Part shown: in pieces, positions 1 to 7,640 of the stretch
How the letters are laid out: each line of letters begins with the position of its first letter
Position numbering within the stretch: the stretch's first letter is position 1
Source of the DNA: Dokdonia pacifica
Lineage (GTDB): Bacteria > Bacteroidota > Bacteroidia > Flavobacteriales > Flavobacteriaceae
Length of the DNA stretch: 64,000 nucleotides
Direction of reading: 5' to 3'
Assembly: GCF_900188275.1 (NCBI RefSeq)
Contig: NZ_FZNY01000006.1
Span: 186,001-250,000, forward strand
Position numbers and translations under genes: made by a program
Notes under the pieces: model-generated
Told to the model about the DNA's origin: nothing
The model's database searches: none
What the model saw: only the letters and a program-made list of their open reading frames with translations

Positions 1-751
1 TCAATATTGCCGAAAGTATTTGTAATAAAAAACTATTACAGAGTATACCCCAAAACAGGGGTATTTAATTGTCGTTGCCGTATTATGGCAATGGGGATCG
101 CGTATCACGACCTCCTTGTAACATCGCCCCAAATTTGGGGGCATTTAAAAAGGGTAATATTTGGACCTATGTACAACCCTTGTAAACACTAGGATTTTTA
201 AGTAAAATACTTTGAAATTGTATACAATGTGGACTATGTAAAAAGGGCAATAATTTACCCATTATCTAAATACCCAGAATTATGGGGTTTTAAAAAATAC
301 GCTCTATGCGATTAGCAGGGCAGATGCTACAGCAGACGGATTTATCTACTAATATAGGTAGTAATCAACACGTACTACCAGATCAAGAAAAACCAACCCT
401 TTCACAACTAGGATTAACAAAGAACGAAAGTATTACCTACGGGATAATCTCGCACCTTATCACTTTCGCAATTTCGCGAATACGATTATTACCGTATTTA
501 CATCATAAGGTCAATAATCCAAATCGCAAATATTCGATTTCATTAATCAAAAGAATCTGCCTTTATCGATACAGGAAAACCTGTATCGGTTGACTAAAAT
601 TAGCTTTGAAAGTATCTTAAGTGTAAATCTATTATTAAGAATGATTCTAAATTAAAATATCTAAAAATTAGTAAGTCAATATACTATTGTCAACGATTAT
701 GTCAACTTTTATTATAAAACCCCGTATATAAAGAGATACGGGGTTATTTTG
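1..751. other. Gene-poor stretch with possible degraded coding remnant (about 306-480)
   Basis: No convincing intact gene is visible. A plus-strand frame from 306 reads like a real protein for about 45 residues (RLAGQMLQQTD, then PTLSQLGLTKNES) and then turns into low-quality sequence. The PTLSQLG-x-KNES stretch resembles, from memory, a segment of phage/plasmid DNA-binding proteins in which 'PTL-x-x-x-G-I-x-K-x-x-S' recurs. I infer a decayed fragment, not a working gene. Several short inverted repeats are present, for example CCCCAAAxxAGGGG near 50. The last bases (717-747) form a hairpin with the tmRNA 3' flank (see terminator). Confidence 0.3.
717..747 (-). terminator. Hairpin downstream of tmRNA
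   Basis: The sequence ACCCCGTAT, a short AT loop and ATACGGGGT form a GC-rich stem immediately past the 3' end of the minus-strand tmRNA. On the minus strand it is followed by a T-containing stretch, so it is a plausible intrinsic terminator. Confidence 0.55.
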
Positions 752-1148
752 TGGAGTCGGGCGGACTCGAACCGCCGTCCAAACAAGTAACGAAATAGCT
801 TTCTACACGCTTAGTTTCTAATTAGTTTTCGTGCAACCACCGGTCAGAAACTACCAAGGATTACCTTATTCTCAATGAATTTTCGCTTTCGTATCAAGAC
901 CCTACAAAAACTAGGTTTACTTTTACGAAGTCACTATATCAAAAACCGCAAACCAAGGTGTTTGAGTGACTTCCTGCTTGTCTACCTTGTAGACCGAGGC
1001 GTAATCCTACTATAATTCGGATTATGCAGCTAGGGCGTAGTTATTATCGCCGTTTAAAAAGTTTGAAATATGATATTTACGAGCTATATCCCAGCGCTCG
1101 ACGTGCTTACCATTTGGTTAATCTCGCTGTCAAAACCAAATCGACCCC
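752..1148 (-). ncRNA. ssrA: tmRNA (transfer-messenger RNA)
   Basis: This is the trans-translation RNA that rescues stalled ribosomes. On the minus strand it begins GGGGTCGATTTGGTTTTGAC and ends with the T-arm GGTTCGAGTCC and CGACTCCA. The acceptor stem GGGGUCG/CGACUCC pairs with one G-U. The discriminator A is the last encoded base: the following bases are CAC, so the CCA end must be added after transcription. The tag frame is at 1022-1051 and encodes GDNNYALAA then TAA (AAC precedes the GGC codon). The YALAA ending is the usual proteolysis degron of Bacteroidetes tags. Length is about 397 nt, normal for a one-piece tmRNA. It would need SmpB, which is not in this window. Confidence 0.95.
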
Positions 1149-1295
1149 TTCAATGAGATAGATACGCTATGCATACCGTAATCGAATTAAATCCCGAACT
1201 TATTTCGGGAACCCATCGATACCTCATCTATTTTCAATGAACTTTTCCATACTCAGTGAATCACATCATTTGGAAAATAGTGTTATTTTGTATAC

Positions 1296-1309
1296 GCTTT
1301 CGCGAAAGC
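1296..1309. repeat. GCTTTCGCGAAAGC palindrome, copy 1 (intergenic)
   Basis: Exact copy of the 14-bp palindrome found 12 times in the window. It lies between the divergent tmRNA and the 1424 gene. The left flank is TATAC as in other intergenic copies; the right flank does not continue the symmetry. Confidence 0.9.
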
Positions 1310-1342
1310 AAAACAAGTCCGCAAATATAGGACTTAAACCCA

Positions 1343-1350
1343 TATATTTG
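1343..1350 (+). promoter_or_regulatory. Candidate -7 box TATATTTG
   Basis: Matches the Bacteroidetes -7 consensus TAnnTTTG and lies about 75 nt before the chosen ATG at 1424. No TTTG is found at the expected -33 spacing, so support is weak. Confidence 0.35.
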
Positions 1351-1423
1351 CTATCTAAATTAATGACAAAAGGTGTACCAAAGTAATCACCTGACAAATC
1401 AACCGAAAACTAAAGAGATATCT

Positions 1424-2629
1424 ATGAAGTTTGCCATTATAAAAGAACGTAAAAATCCACCAGATCGTAGAGTTGTTTTTTCACCTCAGATGCTAGCCGA
1501 AGCGAGATCTCAATTTCCCGATGCCTCTTTTGTAGTCGAATCTTCAGATATTAGAATTTTTTCAGATCAAGCCTATGCTTCAGAAGGATTTGATGTATCA
1601 CAAGATATAACTACTGCCGATGTTATGTTAGGCGTAAAAGAAGTTCCTATTGAAGCACTTATCCCTAATAAAAAGTATTTCTTCTTTAGTCATACTATAA
1701 AAAAACAGCCTTATAATAGAAAACTGTTACGTGCCATACTTGATAAAAATATTGAGATGTATGATCATGAGGTGATTATTAAAGCAAATGGAGCAAGACT
1801 TATAGGTTTTGGACGCTATGCAGGTTTGGTTGGAGCATATAATGGTTTTCGATTATTAGGAAAACGAGATGGACTCTTTGAATTACCTAAAGTAGAACAC
1901 TTACGAGATCTCGATGAAGTAAAACAAGAATTAGATAAAATAACACTTCCTAACATTAAAATTACACTTTCAGGAACAGGGAAAGTAGCTCGGGGAGCAC
2001 AAGAAATTTTAGATCACTTACAAATTAGAGAAGTGACAGATGAGGCGTATTTATCTCAAGATTTTGATGAGCCCGTATATTGTCTCATTGATGTGATGGA
2101 ATACAATAAGCGTAAAGATGGAGCAAAAGGAGATAAGTATGCTTTTTATAAAGACCCTTCTCCTTACGAGAGTGATTTTATGAAATATGCAAAAGTGACA
2201 GATTATTTTATTGCAGGTCATTTTTATGGAGATGGAGCCCCTTTCTTATTTACACGAGAAGATGCTAAACATCCAGATTTTAAAATTAATCTAGTAGCAG
2301 ATGTATCTTGTGATATAGACGGCCCCGTAGCAAGTACCATTCGTCCGTCTACCATTGCAGATCCTTTTTATGGGTATGATCCTGCAACAGAGACAGAGGT
2401 TGCTATGGATGCTCCAGGAGCCATTGCTATGATGGCAGTAGATAATCTTCCGTGTGAACTCCCTAAAGATGCCAGCGAAGGATTTGGAGAAATGTTTGTA
2501 AAACATGTGATTCCTTCCTTTTTTAATGGAGATGCAGATGGTATTTTAGATCGAGCCTTGATGACTCAAAATGGAAAATTAACAACGCGATACGCGTATC
2601 TACAAGATTATGTAGATGGCAAGGAGTAA
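1424..2629 (+). CDS. NAD(P)-dependent saccharopine/alanine dehydrogenase-like oxidoreductase
   Basis: A 401-aa cytoplasmic enzyme of the AlaDH/PNT N-terminal fold. The N-terminus MKFAIIKERKNPPDRRVVFS is the typical first strand and 'KE-R' motif of this family. A Rossmann nucleotide-binding segment follows near residues 180-205 (ITLSGTGKVARGAQEIL). The C-terminal part (VADVSCDIDGP, RPSTIADPF, AVDNLPCELPKDAS) resembles the lysine-forming saccharopine dehydrogenase/Lys1 group more than classical alanine dehydrogenase. The substrate cannot be fixed from sequence alone. I chose the ATG at 1424 because the 17 residues of the longer frame from 1373 (polar, Asn/Gln-rich) do not look like family sequence. 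It is probably transcribed alone, with the epimerase gene 65 bp downstream having its own -7 box. Confidence 0.75.
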   Translation: MKFAIIKERKNPPDRRVVFSPQMLAEARSQFPDASFVVESSDIRIFSDQAYASEGFDVSQDITTADVMLGVKEVPIEALIPNKKYFFFSHTIKKQPYNRKLLRAILDKNIEMYDHEVIIKANGARLIGFGRYAGLVGAYNGFRLLGKRDGLFELPKVEHLRDLDEVKQELDKITLPNIKITLSGTGKVARGAQEILDHLQIREVTDEAYLSQDFDEPVYCLIDVMEYNKRKDGAKGDKYAFYKDPSPYESDFMKYAKVTDYFIAGHFYGDGAPFLFTREDAKHPDFKINLVADVSCDIDGPVASTIRPSTIADPFYGYDPATETEVAMDAPGAIAMMAVDNLPCELPKDASEGFGEMFVKHVIPSFFNGDADGILDRALMTQNGKLTTRYAYLQDYVDGKE

Positions 2630-2679
2630 TTGTACGTTAAGATTCCTATAAATATCCAGAATTTTCTAGATGCCCTACG

Positions 2680-2687
2680 TATCTTTG
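2680..2687 (+). promoter_or_regulatory. Candidate -7 box TATCTTTG
   Basis: Exact TAnnTTTG match only 8 nt before the ATG at 2695, which would give a leaderless or nearly leaderless mRNA. No clear -33 TTTG at 19 nt spacing. Confidence 0.35.
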
Positions 2688-2694
2688 TAATGCT

Positions 2695-3612
2695 ATGAAA
2701 GTACTTATTACAGGAGCGACGGGACTTGTTGGGAGTGAAGTGACTCGATTATGTCGAGCACAAGGTATTGTAGTACACTATCTCACGACTTCTCAAAAAA
2801 AAATAACTTCAGAACCTGATTATAAAGGCTTCTATTGGAATCCTTCTAATGATGAATTGGACAGTGCTTCTTTAGAAGGGGTTGATGCGATTATTCACTT
2901 GGCGGGTGCTTCTATTGCTCAAAAATGGACATCAAGGAATAAACAGCTTATTAAAGATAGTCGTATTAAAAGTGCACAATTATTGTATAATGTCTTGGCA
3001 CGCTTTCGCGAAAGCGGAAACACACCTACTGTAAAGCACATCATATCGGCAAGCGCAATAGGATGTTACCCTTCGTCACCTACCAAATTATACAATGAAA
3101 AATACCCAGATTATGCATCAGGGTTTTTAGGAGAAGTAGTACAAGAATGGGAAGAAGCCATTATAGAATTTCAGAAACTGGACATTGCTACTAGTATCAT
3201 ACGTACCGGGATTATTTTAGATAAAACACAGGGCGCTTTACCTCAAATAGTAAAACCCATACAGTTTTTTGCTGGAGCACCTCTTGGCAATGGACAACAA
3301 TGGCAATCTTGGATTCACATAGAAGATATGGCACGTATGTATATTCATGTACTAGAAGAAGCACTTACGGGCATATATAATGGTGTGGCTCCTAATCCTG
3401 TGACTAATGAAAAACTGACAAAAGTAGTGGCACAGACTCTAAAAAAGCCACTGTTTTTACCCAATGTACCCAAAAAAATGCTGAAACTATTGCTAGGTGA
3501 AATGGCTACTATTGCATTAGAAAGTCAATTGGTTTCTGCCGAAAAAATTCAAGAAAAAGGCTTTGTGTTTAATTACACTACTGTAGAGCAAGCCATCGAA
3601 AATATCTTATAA
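2695..3612 (+). CDS. TIGR01777 family epimerase (SDR, YfcH-like)
   Basis: A 305-aa NAD(P)-binding short-chain dehydrogenase/epimerase-like protein. The N-terminus MKVLITGATGLVGSEV carries the GxxGxxG nucleotide-binding motif. HLAGASIAQKWT (about residues 68-79) and RTGIIL (about 170) are typical of the TIGR01777/SDR39U1 group, whose in vivo substrate is unknown. The C-terminal DUF1731-like part ends near residue 300. An exact GCTTTCGCGAAAGC palindrome lies in the gene at 3002-3015 and is translated as RFRES in a surface-type helix, so the repeat is tolerated in the protein. A strong terminator follows 2 bp after the stop, shared with the convergent YceI gene. Confidence 0.85.
   Translation: MKVLITGATGLVGSEVTRLCRAQGIVVHYLTTSQKKITSEPDYKGFYWNPSNDELDSASLEGVDAIIHLAGASIAQKWTSRNKQLIKDSRIKSAQLLYNVLARFRESGNTPTVKHIISASAIGCYPSSPTKLYNEKYPDYASGFLGEVVQEWEEAIIEFQKLDIATSIIRTGIILDKTQGALPQIVKPIQFFAGAPLGNGQQWQSWIHIEDMARMYIHVLEEALTGIYNGVAPNPVTNEKLTKVVAQTLKKPLFLPNVPKKMLKLLLGEMATIALESQLVSAEKIQEKGFVFNYTTVEQAIENIL
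3002..3015. repeat. GCTTTCGCGAAAGC palindrome, copy 2 (coding, read as RFRES)
   Basis: Exact copy inside the epimerase gene. This is the only copy in the window read in this frame. Confidence 0.9.
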
Positions 3613-3614
3613 TA

Positions 3615-3645
3615 AAAAAGCCATTTCATAAAGAAATGGCTTTTT
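3615..3645. terminator. Bidirectional intrinsic terminator
   Basis: AAAAAGCCATTTC (3615-3627), loop ATAAA, GAAATGGCTTTTT (3633-3645): a 13-bp perfect stem with A/T runs on both sides. It lies between the convergent epimerase and YceI genes. Confidence 0.9.
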
Positions 3646-3663
3646 ATATCGTTGCAATGAGAT

Positions 3664-4335
3664 TTAAGCTTTTGTTGCTTTAATAGAAATTGTAATTTCC
3701 ATATCATCGCTTATAAATTTATCCTTAAGATCATCAAATACACTTTTTGACATAAACTCAATACCCCACTTAGTACGATCTATGGTAAAAGGTTTACTAC
3801 CTAATGTCATTGTTTCACCACCTACTGTATATGCTACAGGAAATGTTATATTTTTAGTGATACCTTTAATGGTAAGGTTACCATCCATCATTTTTACGCC
3901 TTCTTTTTCTGAGATACCCGTTACCTCAAAAGAAGCCGTTGGATGTTTTGCTACATTAAAAAAGTGATCTTCTTTTCCTTCTGCTGCTCCTTTTAGATGC
4001 GCCTCTAGACTTGCTTTCCCATCGCCTTCAAGATCGGTAACTGTAATTGTATTCATATCTATTACAAAAGATCCTGTGATAGTATTGTCACTAGCTACTT
4101 GCATAGCGCCTGATTGTACAGCTATAGTTCCTTGGTGTGTTCCTGAAGGTTTAGACCCTACCCAAGAAATTGTAGAAGCGGCTGTGTCTACATTGTATGT
4201 AGTTGCTTGTGCTTCAGGAGTTGCTACATCTTTTGCATTGGTAGCATCTGTCTCATTTTTTTGATCACCTTTGCATGCAATAGTACTTATTAAAATGGCT
4301 GTAATAGCAAGAGTGTTTACGATCAATCGGTTCAT
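3664..4335 (-). CDS. YceI family lipoprotein
   Basis: A 223-aa exported lipoprotein. The signal peptide MNRLIVNTLAITAILISTIA is followed by Cys21 (lipobox TIAC), so it is probably anchored in the outer or inner membrane. A low-complexity linker (about 22-45) leads into the YceI lipocalin-like barrel. Landmarks are ISWVGSKPSGTHQGTI, the DLEGDGKASLEAHLKG region and the C-terminal SKSVFDDLKDKFISDDMEI. YceI proteins bind long isoprenoid or lipid chains; the exact ligand here is unknown. It is transcribed alone. A -7-like box TACCTTCG on the minus strand lies about 30 bp upstream of the start. Confidence 0.9.
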   Translation of the reverse strand: MNRLIVNTLAITAILISTIACKGDQKNETDATNAKDVATPEAQATTYNVDTAASTISWVGSKPSGTHQGTIAVQSGAMQVASDNTITGSFVIDMNTITVTDLEGDGKASLEAHLKGAAEGKEDHFFNVAKHPTASFEVTGISEKEGVKMMDGNLTIKGITKNITFPVAYTVGGETMTLGSKPFTIDRTKWGIEFMSKSVFDDLKDKFISDDMEITISIKATKA

Positions 4336-4446
4336 TATAAATTGTTTTGATGTTAAAAAAGTGACGAAGGTACATAATAACAGAAACTACCTGCTTTAAA
4401 TTTATATTAAAATATGCATGTACCTACTAAAATTATACTGTGACAT

Positions 4447-4479
4447 TTTGACATTTTTTCAGAAATGGCAGTACTTTTG
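4447..4479 (+). promoter_or_regulatory. Candidate promoter of grpE-dnaJ
   Basis: TTTG (4447-4450) and TACTTTTG (4472-4479), 21 nt apart, close to the Bacteroidetes consensus of 19. A small inverted repeat TCAATT-AAA-AATTGA (4485-4499) follows in the leader. It is too weak to call a heat-shock operator; no CIRCE element was seen. Confidence 0.5.
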
Positions 4480-4513
4480 CCACCTCAATTAAAAATTGAA
4501 GTAGTCACCAATT

Positions 4514-5062
4514 ATGGCAAAAAAAGATAATACACAAGAAATAGAAGATACTCAGGTTGATGGTAACTTACAAAATGATGTTGCTACAGAAGCAGATACA
4601 ACCGAAACGTTAAGTGAAGTAGATCAATTAAAGAACGATCTAGAAGCAGAGAAAGATAAATTTCTTAGACTATTTGCAGAATTTGAAAACTATAAGCGTC
4701 GTACAACAAAAGAGCGTTTAGAGTTATTTAAAACTGCTGGGCAAGAAGTGATACAGTCATTACTTCCTGTTATAGATGATTTTGATCGTGCGCTTACTGA
4801 AATAGAAAAAGCAAAAGATAAAGAGCTTGCAAAAGGAGTAGGGCTTATCAGTAATAAACTTAAAGAGACTTTAAAGTCTAAAGGACTTGAAGAAACAAAA
4901 GTAAAAGCTGGAGATGCTTTTGATGCAGAGCTACATGAAGCTATCACACAGATACCTGCACCTAACAAAAAGATGGTAGGTAAGATTGTAGATGTAATAG
5001 AAAAAGGGTACACATTAGGAGATAAGATTATACGTTTTCCTAAAGTAGTGACAGGAAAGTAA
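4514..5062 (+). CDS. grpE: Nucleotide exchange factor GrpE
   Basis: A 182-aa cochaperone that releases ADP from DnaK. The acidic N-terminus (residues 1-35) is followed by a long dimerisation helix (LKNDLEAEKDKFLRLFAEFENYKRRTTKER, split by no gap) and the canonical LLPVIDDFDRAL motif. The C-terminal beta domain is GDAFDAELHEAI followed by GYTLGDKIIRFPKVVV-type sequence, here ending VVTGK. It is followed after 93 bp by dnaJ on the same strand, the usual Flavobacteriia arrangement. dnaK is not in this window. Confidence 0.95.
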   Translation: MAKKDNTQEIEDTQVDGNLQNDVATEADTTETLSEVDQLKNDLEAEKDKFLRLFAEFENYKRRTTKERLELFKTAGQEVIQSLLPVIDDFDRALTEIEKAKDKELAKGVGLISNKLKETLKSKGLEETKVKAGDAFDAELHEAITQIPAPNKKMVGKIVDVIEKGYTLGDKIIRFPKVVTGK

Positions 5063-5155
5063 ATTTGGAAAACCAATATATAATCGGATGCTTGTTATTT
5101 TAAAAGAGGTAAAAGATTATATTAATACAATACTCAGGTAGGCTGAGTACTATAT

Positions 5156-6280
5156 ATGAAAGAAGATTTTTACGACATATTAGGCATTTCAAAGGGTGCT
5201 TCTCAGGCAGAAATTAAAAAAGCATATCGTAAAAAAGCGATTGAATTTCATCCTGATAAAAATCCTGGTGATGCTACTGCCGAGGAGAATTTCAAAAAAG
5301 CAGCCGAAGCTTATGAGATATTAAGTGATGAGCAAAAACGAGCTCGTTATGATCAATATGGACATAAGGCATTTGAAGGCGGCGGCTTTGGAGGCGGCGG
5401 TGGAATGAATATGGATGATATTTTTAGCCAGTTTGGAGATATTTTTGGAGGTGCCTTTGGAGGTGGCGGTGGATTTTCTGGATTTGGTGGATTTGGCGGT
5501 GGCGGACAGCGACGTGTTAAAGGAAGTAACTTGCGTATTCGAGTAAAACTCACCCTAGAGGAAATAGCACAAGGAGTAGAAAAGAAAATTAAAGTAAAAC
5601 GTAAAAAACAAGCACCAGGAGTTACCTATAAAACGTGTGAAACTTGTAAAGGTTCTGGTCAAGTAACACGTGTTCAAAACACAATTCTTGGCCGTATGCA
5701 AACCTCAGCGCCTTGTTCTACGTGTGGAGGTGCAGGACAAAGTATTGATAGACGTCCAGATGGTGCAGATGCCCAAGGACTAAAAGTAGAAGAAGAAACT
5801 GTAAGCATAAAAATACCAGCAGGCGTTGTAGATGGAATGCAACTTAAAGTGCAAGGTAGAGGTAATGATGCACCTGGTAATGGGATTTCTGGAGATTTAC
5901 TAGTTGCGATAGAAGAACTTCCTCACGAAAATCTTCAACGTGAAGGAGATAACTTGCATTATGATATGTACATCAGTATTAGTGAAGCTGTTTTAGGGAG
6001 CTCTAAAGAGATAGAAACAGTTACTGGAAAAGTACGTATTAAAGTAGAATCTGGTGTTCAAAGTGGAAAAATATTACGCCTTAGAGGTAAGGGGATTCCA
6101 TCTATAAATGGATATGGAAAAGGAGATTTACTAGTACATGTAAATGTATGGACTCCAAAAACACTTACGAAAGAACAAAAACAATTCTTTGAGAAAATGG
6201 CTAAAGATGAGAACTTTACTCCTAATCCAGAGAAAGAAGACAAATCTTTCTTTGAGAAAGTAAAAGATATGTTTTCATAA
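5156..6280 (+). CDS. dnaJ: Chaperone DnaJ, two-motif zinc-finger form
   Basis: A 374-aa Hsp40 that stimulates the DnaK ATPase and delivers substrates. The J domain (1-70) carries HPD at 32-34. A long Gly/Phe-rich linker spans about 75-118. The zinc region contains only two CxxCxGxG motifs: CETCKGSG at 161-168 and CSTCGGAG at 187-194. Their flanks align with motifs 2 and 3 of the E. coli protein, so the second zinc centre, which is the one tied to DnaK-dependent activity, is kept. The centre made by motifs 1 and 4 is absent. Substrate-binding C-terminal domains follow (SVKIPAGVVDGMQLKVQG). The gene is intact and downstream of grpE. This short form appears usual for the lineage, from memory. 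Confidence 0.95.
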   Translation: MKEDFYDILGISKGASQAEIKKAYRKKAIEFHPDKNPGDATAEENFKKAAEAYEILSDEQKRARYDQYGHKAFEGGGFGGGGGMNMDDIFSQFGDIFGGAFGGGGGFSGFGGFGGGGQRRVKGSNLRIRVKLTLEEIAQGVEKKIKVKRKKQAPGVTYKTCETCKGSGQVTRVQNTILGRMQTSAPCSTCGGAGQSIDRRPDGADAQGLKVEEETVSIKIPAGVVDGMQLKVQGRGNDAPGNGISGDLLVAIEELPHENLQREGDNLHYDMYISISEAVLGSSKEIETVTGKVRIKVESGVQSGKILRLRGKGIPSINGYGKGDLLVHVNVWTPKTLTKEQKQFFEKMAKDENFTPNPEKEDKSFFEKVKDMFS

Positions 6281-6346
6281 GGCTTGTTAAATTGTCAATT
6301 TTTCTAAAGGTTTTCCTTATAGGTTGATAAAAAAAAGTTATATTTG

Positions 6347-6378
6347 AATAACGTTAAACACTATTTAACGTTATTTTT
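6347..6378 (+). terminator. Terminator after dnaJ
   Basis: AATAACGTTAAA (6347-6358), loop CACTA, TTTAACGTTATT (6364-6375), then a T-run. Perfect 12-bp stem 66 bp after the dnaJ stop. The rest of 6281-6575 holds no gene. Confidence 0.8.
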
Positions 6379-6575
6379 CTTTTTCATAGCAATTTTTTTC
6401 CCATCCTAGACATTCGTCAAGGGTGGGTTTTGTTTTTTTTAATATATTGATTTTCAGCGCTTTGATGTGTTTTCTGTAATCTTTGAAAAGTAAACGTTGA
6501 TCGGTTGCACCTAATACTATCTTTTGTTTTTTGATTTTAGCTAGTAACTAACGAGATAACACTAAACCAATCATT

Positions 6576-7601
6576 ATGTTCAAAAATTACATTGTAGTTA
6601 TTGTCTTTCTATGTATTTGTTCTTGTACTACAGATGATACTATTCAAGAACCAGTAGCTAATATCTTTGATGGAGATGTTGAATTATTTACACAACAAGA
6701 GGTAGATGATTTTGGTGCTATGTTATATACAGAAATAACGGGTAATCTTATTCTTAGTGCACAATTTGAAAATCCTGACCCTATATCTAACTTAAGTAAC
6801 TTGTCTACTATTGAGGTAGTAGGAGGTGATTTAAGATTGACAAATCTTTTTGATGTGCCAAACTTAGATGGTTTGCAAAATTTAACGAGTGTATCTGGAG
6901 AAGTATCCTTGTATGGAAATTCTATGATTTCATCATTAGATACTTTTAGTAATATTAATAGTACGATACAAAGTCTTGAGATTATTAACTTCAGAGAAAT
7001 ACAATCTTTACAAGGTCTAGAAAATATCTCAATAGCATCTGGAGGAAATTTAATTATAGAAGGGAATGATAAATTAGCAAGCTTAGATGCAATTCAAGAT
7101 GGAATGCCATCTGTCATGGAAACTATAAGATTTAAAGAGTTCATATTAGATTGTGGGCCTTTTGTAGATTGCCTTCCAATTATTCCAGAACCTCAACCAT
7201 TTACATCTTTGGCATTTTTAAGTAATGTGAATGAAGTGGATTGGTTGCGACTTAAAGGTTTTCAAGGAACAGATCTTACGGGGCTTGAAAATATAACTTC
7301 TATAAATCGTCTTTCGGTTTGGTTAGCTCCTAATATTACAAATCTTCAAGAACTAAGTAATGTAACGAATGATATTCTTTTTCTTTTTGTATCACAAAAT
7401 GATCAATTAGAAACATTAGGTGGATTAGAAAATATACCATTAGTAACAGGAGGTTTTCAAGCTGTAGCTAACCCCGTTCTCACTGATTTTTGTGCTGTAC
7501 AGAATAGCGTTACAACTCTTTTGGAAGAAGATGTTGAAATACTTTTAAATGCCTTTAATCCAACGCAGCAAGACATCATAGATGGAAATTGTAGTGAATA
7601 A
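6576..7601 (+). CDS. Lipoprotein with receptor-L-like leucine-rich repeats (paralogue 1)
   Basis: A 341-aa surface-type lipoprotein. The signal peptide ends CICSC (Cys at about residue 17) and is followed by TTDDTIQEP, which is shared with the third paralogue. The body has repeating units of the form 'I-x-x-L-x-x-L-x-x-I-x-x-G-D/N-L', such as ITGNLILS, VVGGDLRLTN, VSGEVSLYGN and LQGLENIS, as in receptor L domains and other irregular LRR solenoids. The C-terminus LTDFCAVQN ... AFNPTQQDIIDGNCSE is a conserved cap also found in the next two genes. Function is unknown; adhesion or ligand binding is an inference from the fold. First of three tandem genes. Confidence 0.7.
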   Translation: MFKNYIVVIVFLCICSCTTDDTIQEPVANIFDGDVELFTQQEVDDFGAMLYTEITGNLILSAQFENPDPISNLSNLSTIEVVGGDLRLTNLFDVPNLDGLQNLTSVSGEVSLYGNSMISSLDTFSNINSTIQSLEIINFREIQSLQGLENISIASGGNLIIEGNDKLASLDAIQDGMPSVMETIRFKEFILDCGPFVDCLPIIPEPQPFTSLAFLSNVNEVDWLRLKGFQGTDLTGLENITSINRLSVWLAPNITNLQELSNVTNDILFLFVSQNDQLETLGGLENIPLVTGGFQAVANPVLTDFCAVQNSVTTLLEEDVEILLNAFNPTQQDIIDGNCSE

Positions 7602-7640
7602 TCATCAATCATATTTCTCATAGTAACGAACCATACCATT

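Noticed and set aside
7-192. Plus-strand open frame of 61 codons at the window start
   Set aside because: Composition does not look like protein (runs of inverted-repeat sequence); no motif or start context.
1373-1423. Upstream ATG for the saccharopine dehydrogenase-like gene
   Set aside because: The extra 17 residues are polar and not family-like; the ATG at 1424 starts the conserved sequence.
4485-4499. Inverted repeat in the grpE leader as a CIRCE-type heat-shock operator
   Set aside because: Only six pairs around a 3-bp centre and no match to the CIRCE consensus.
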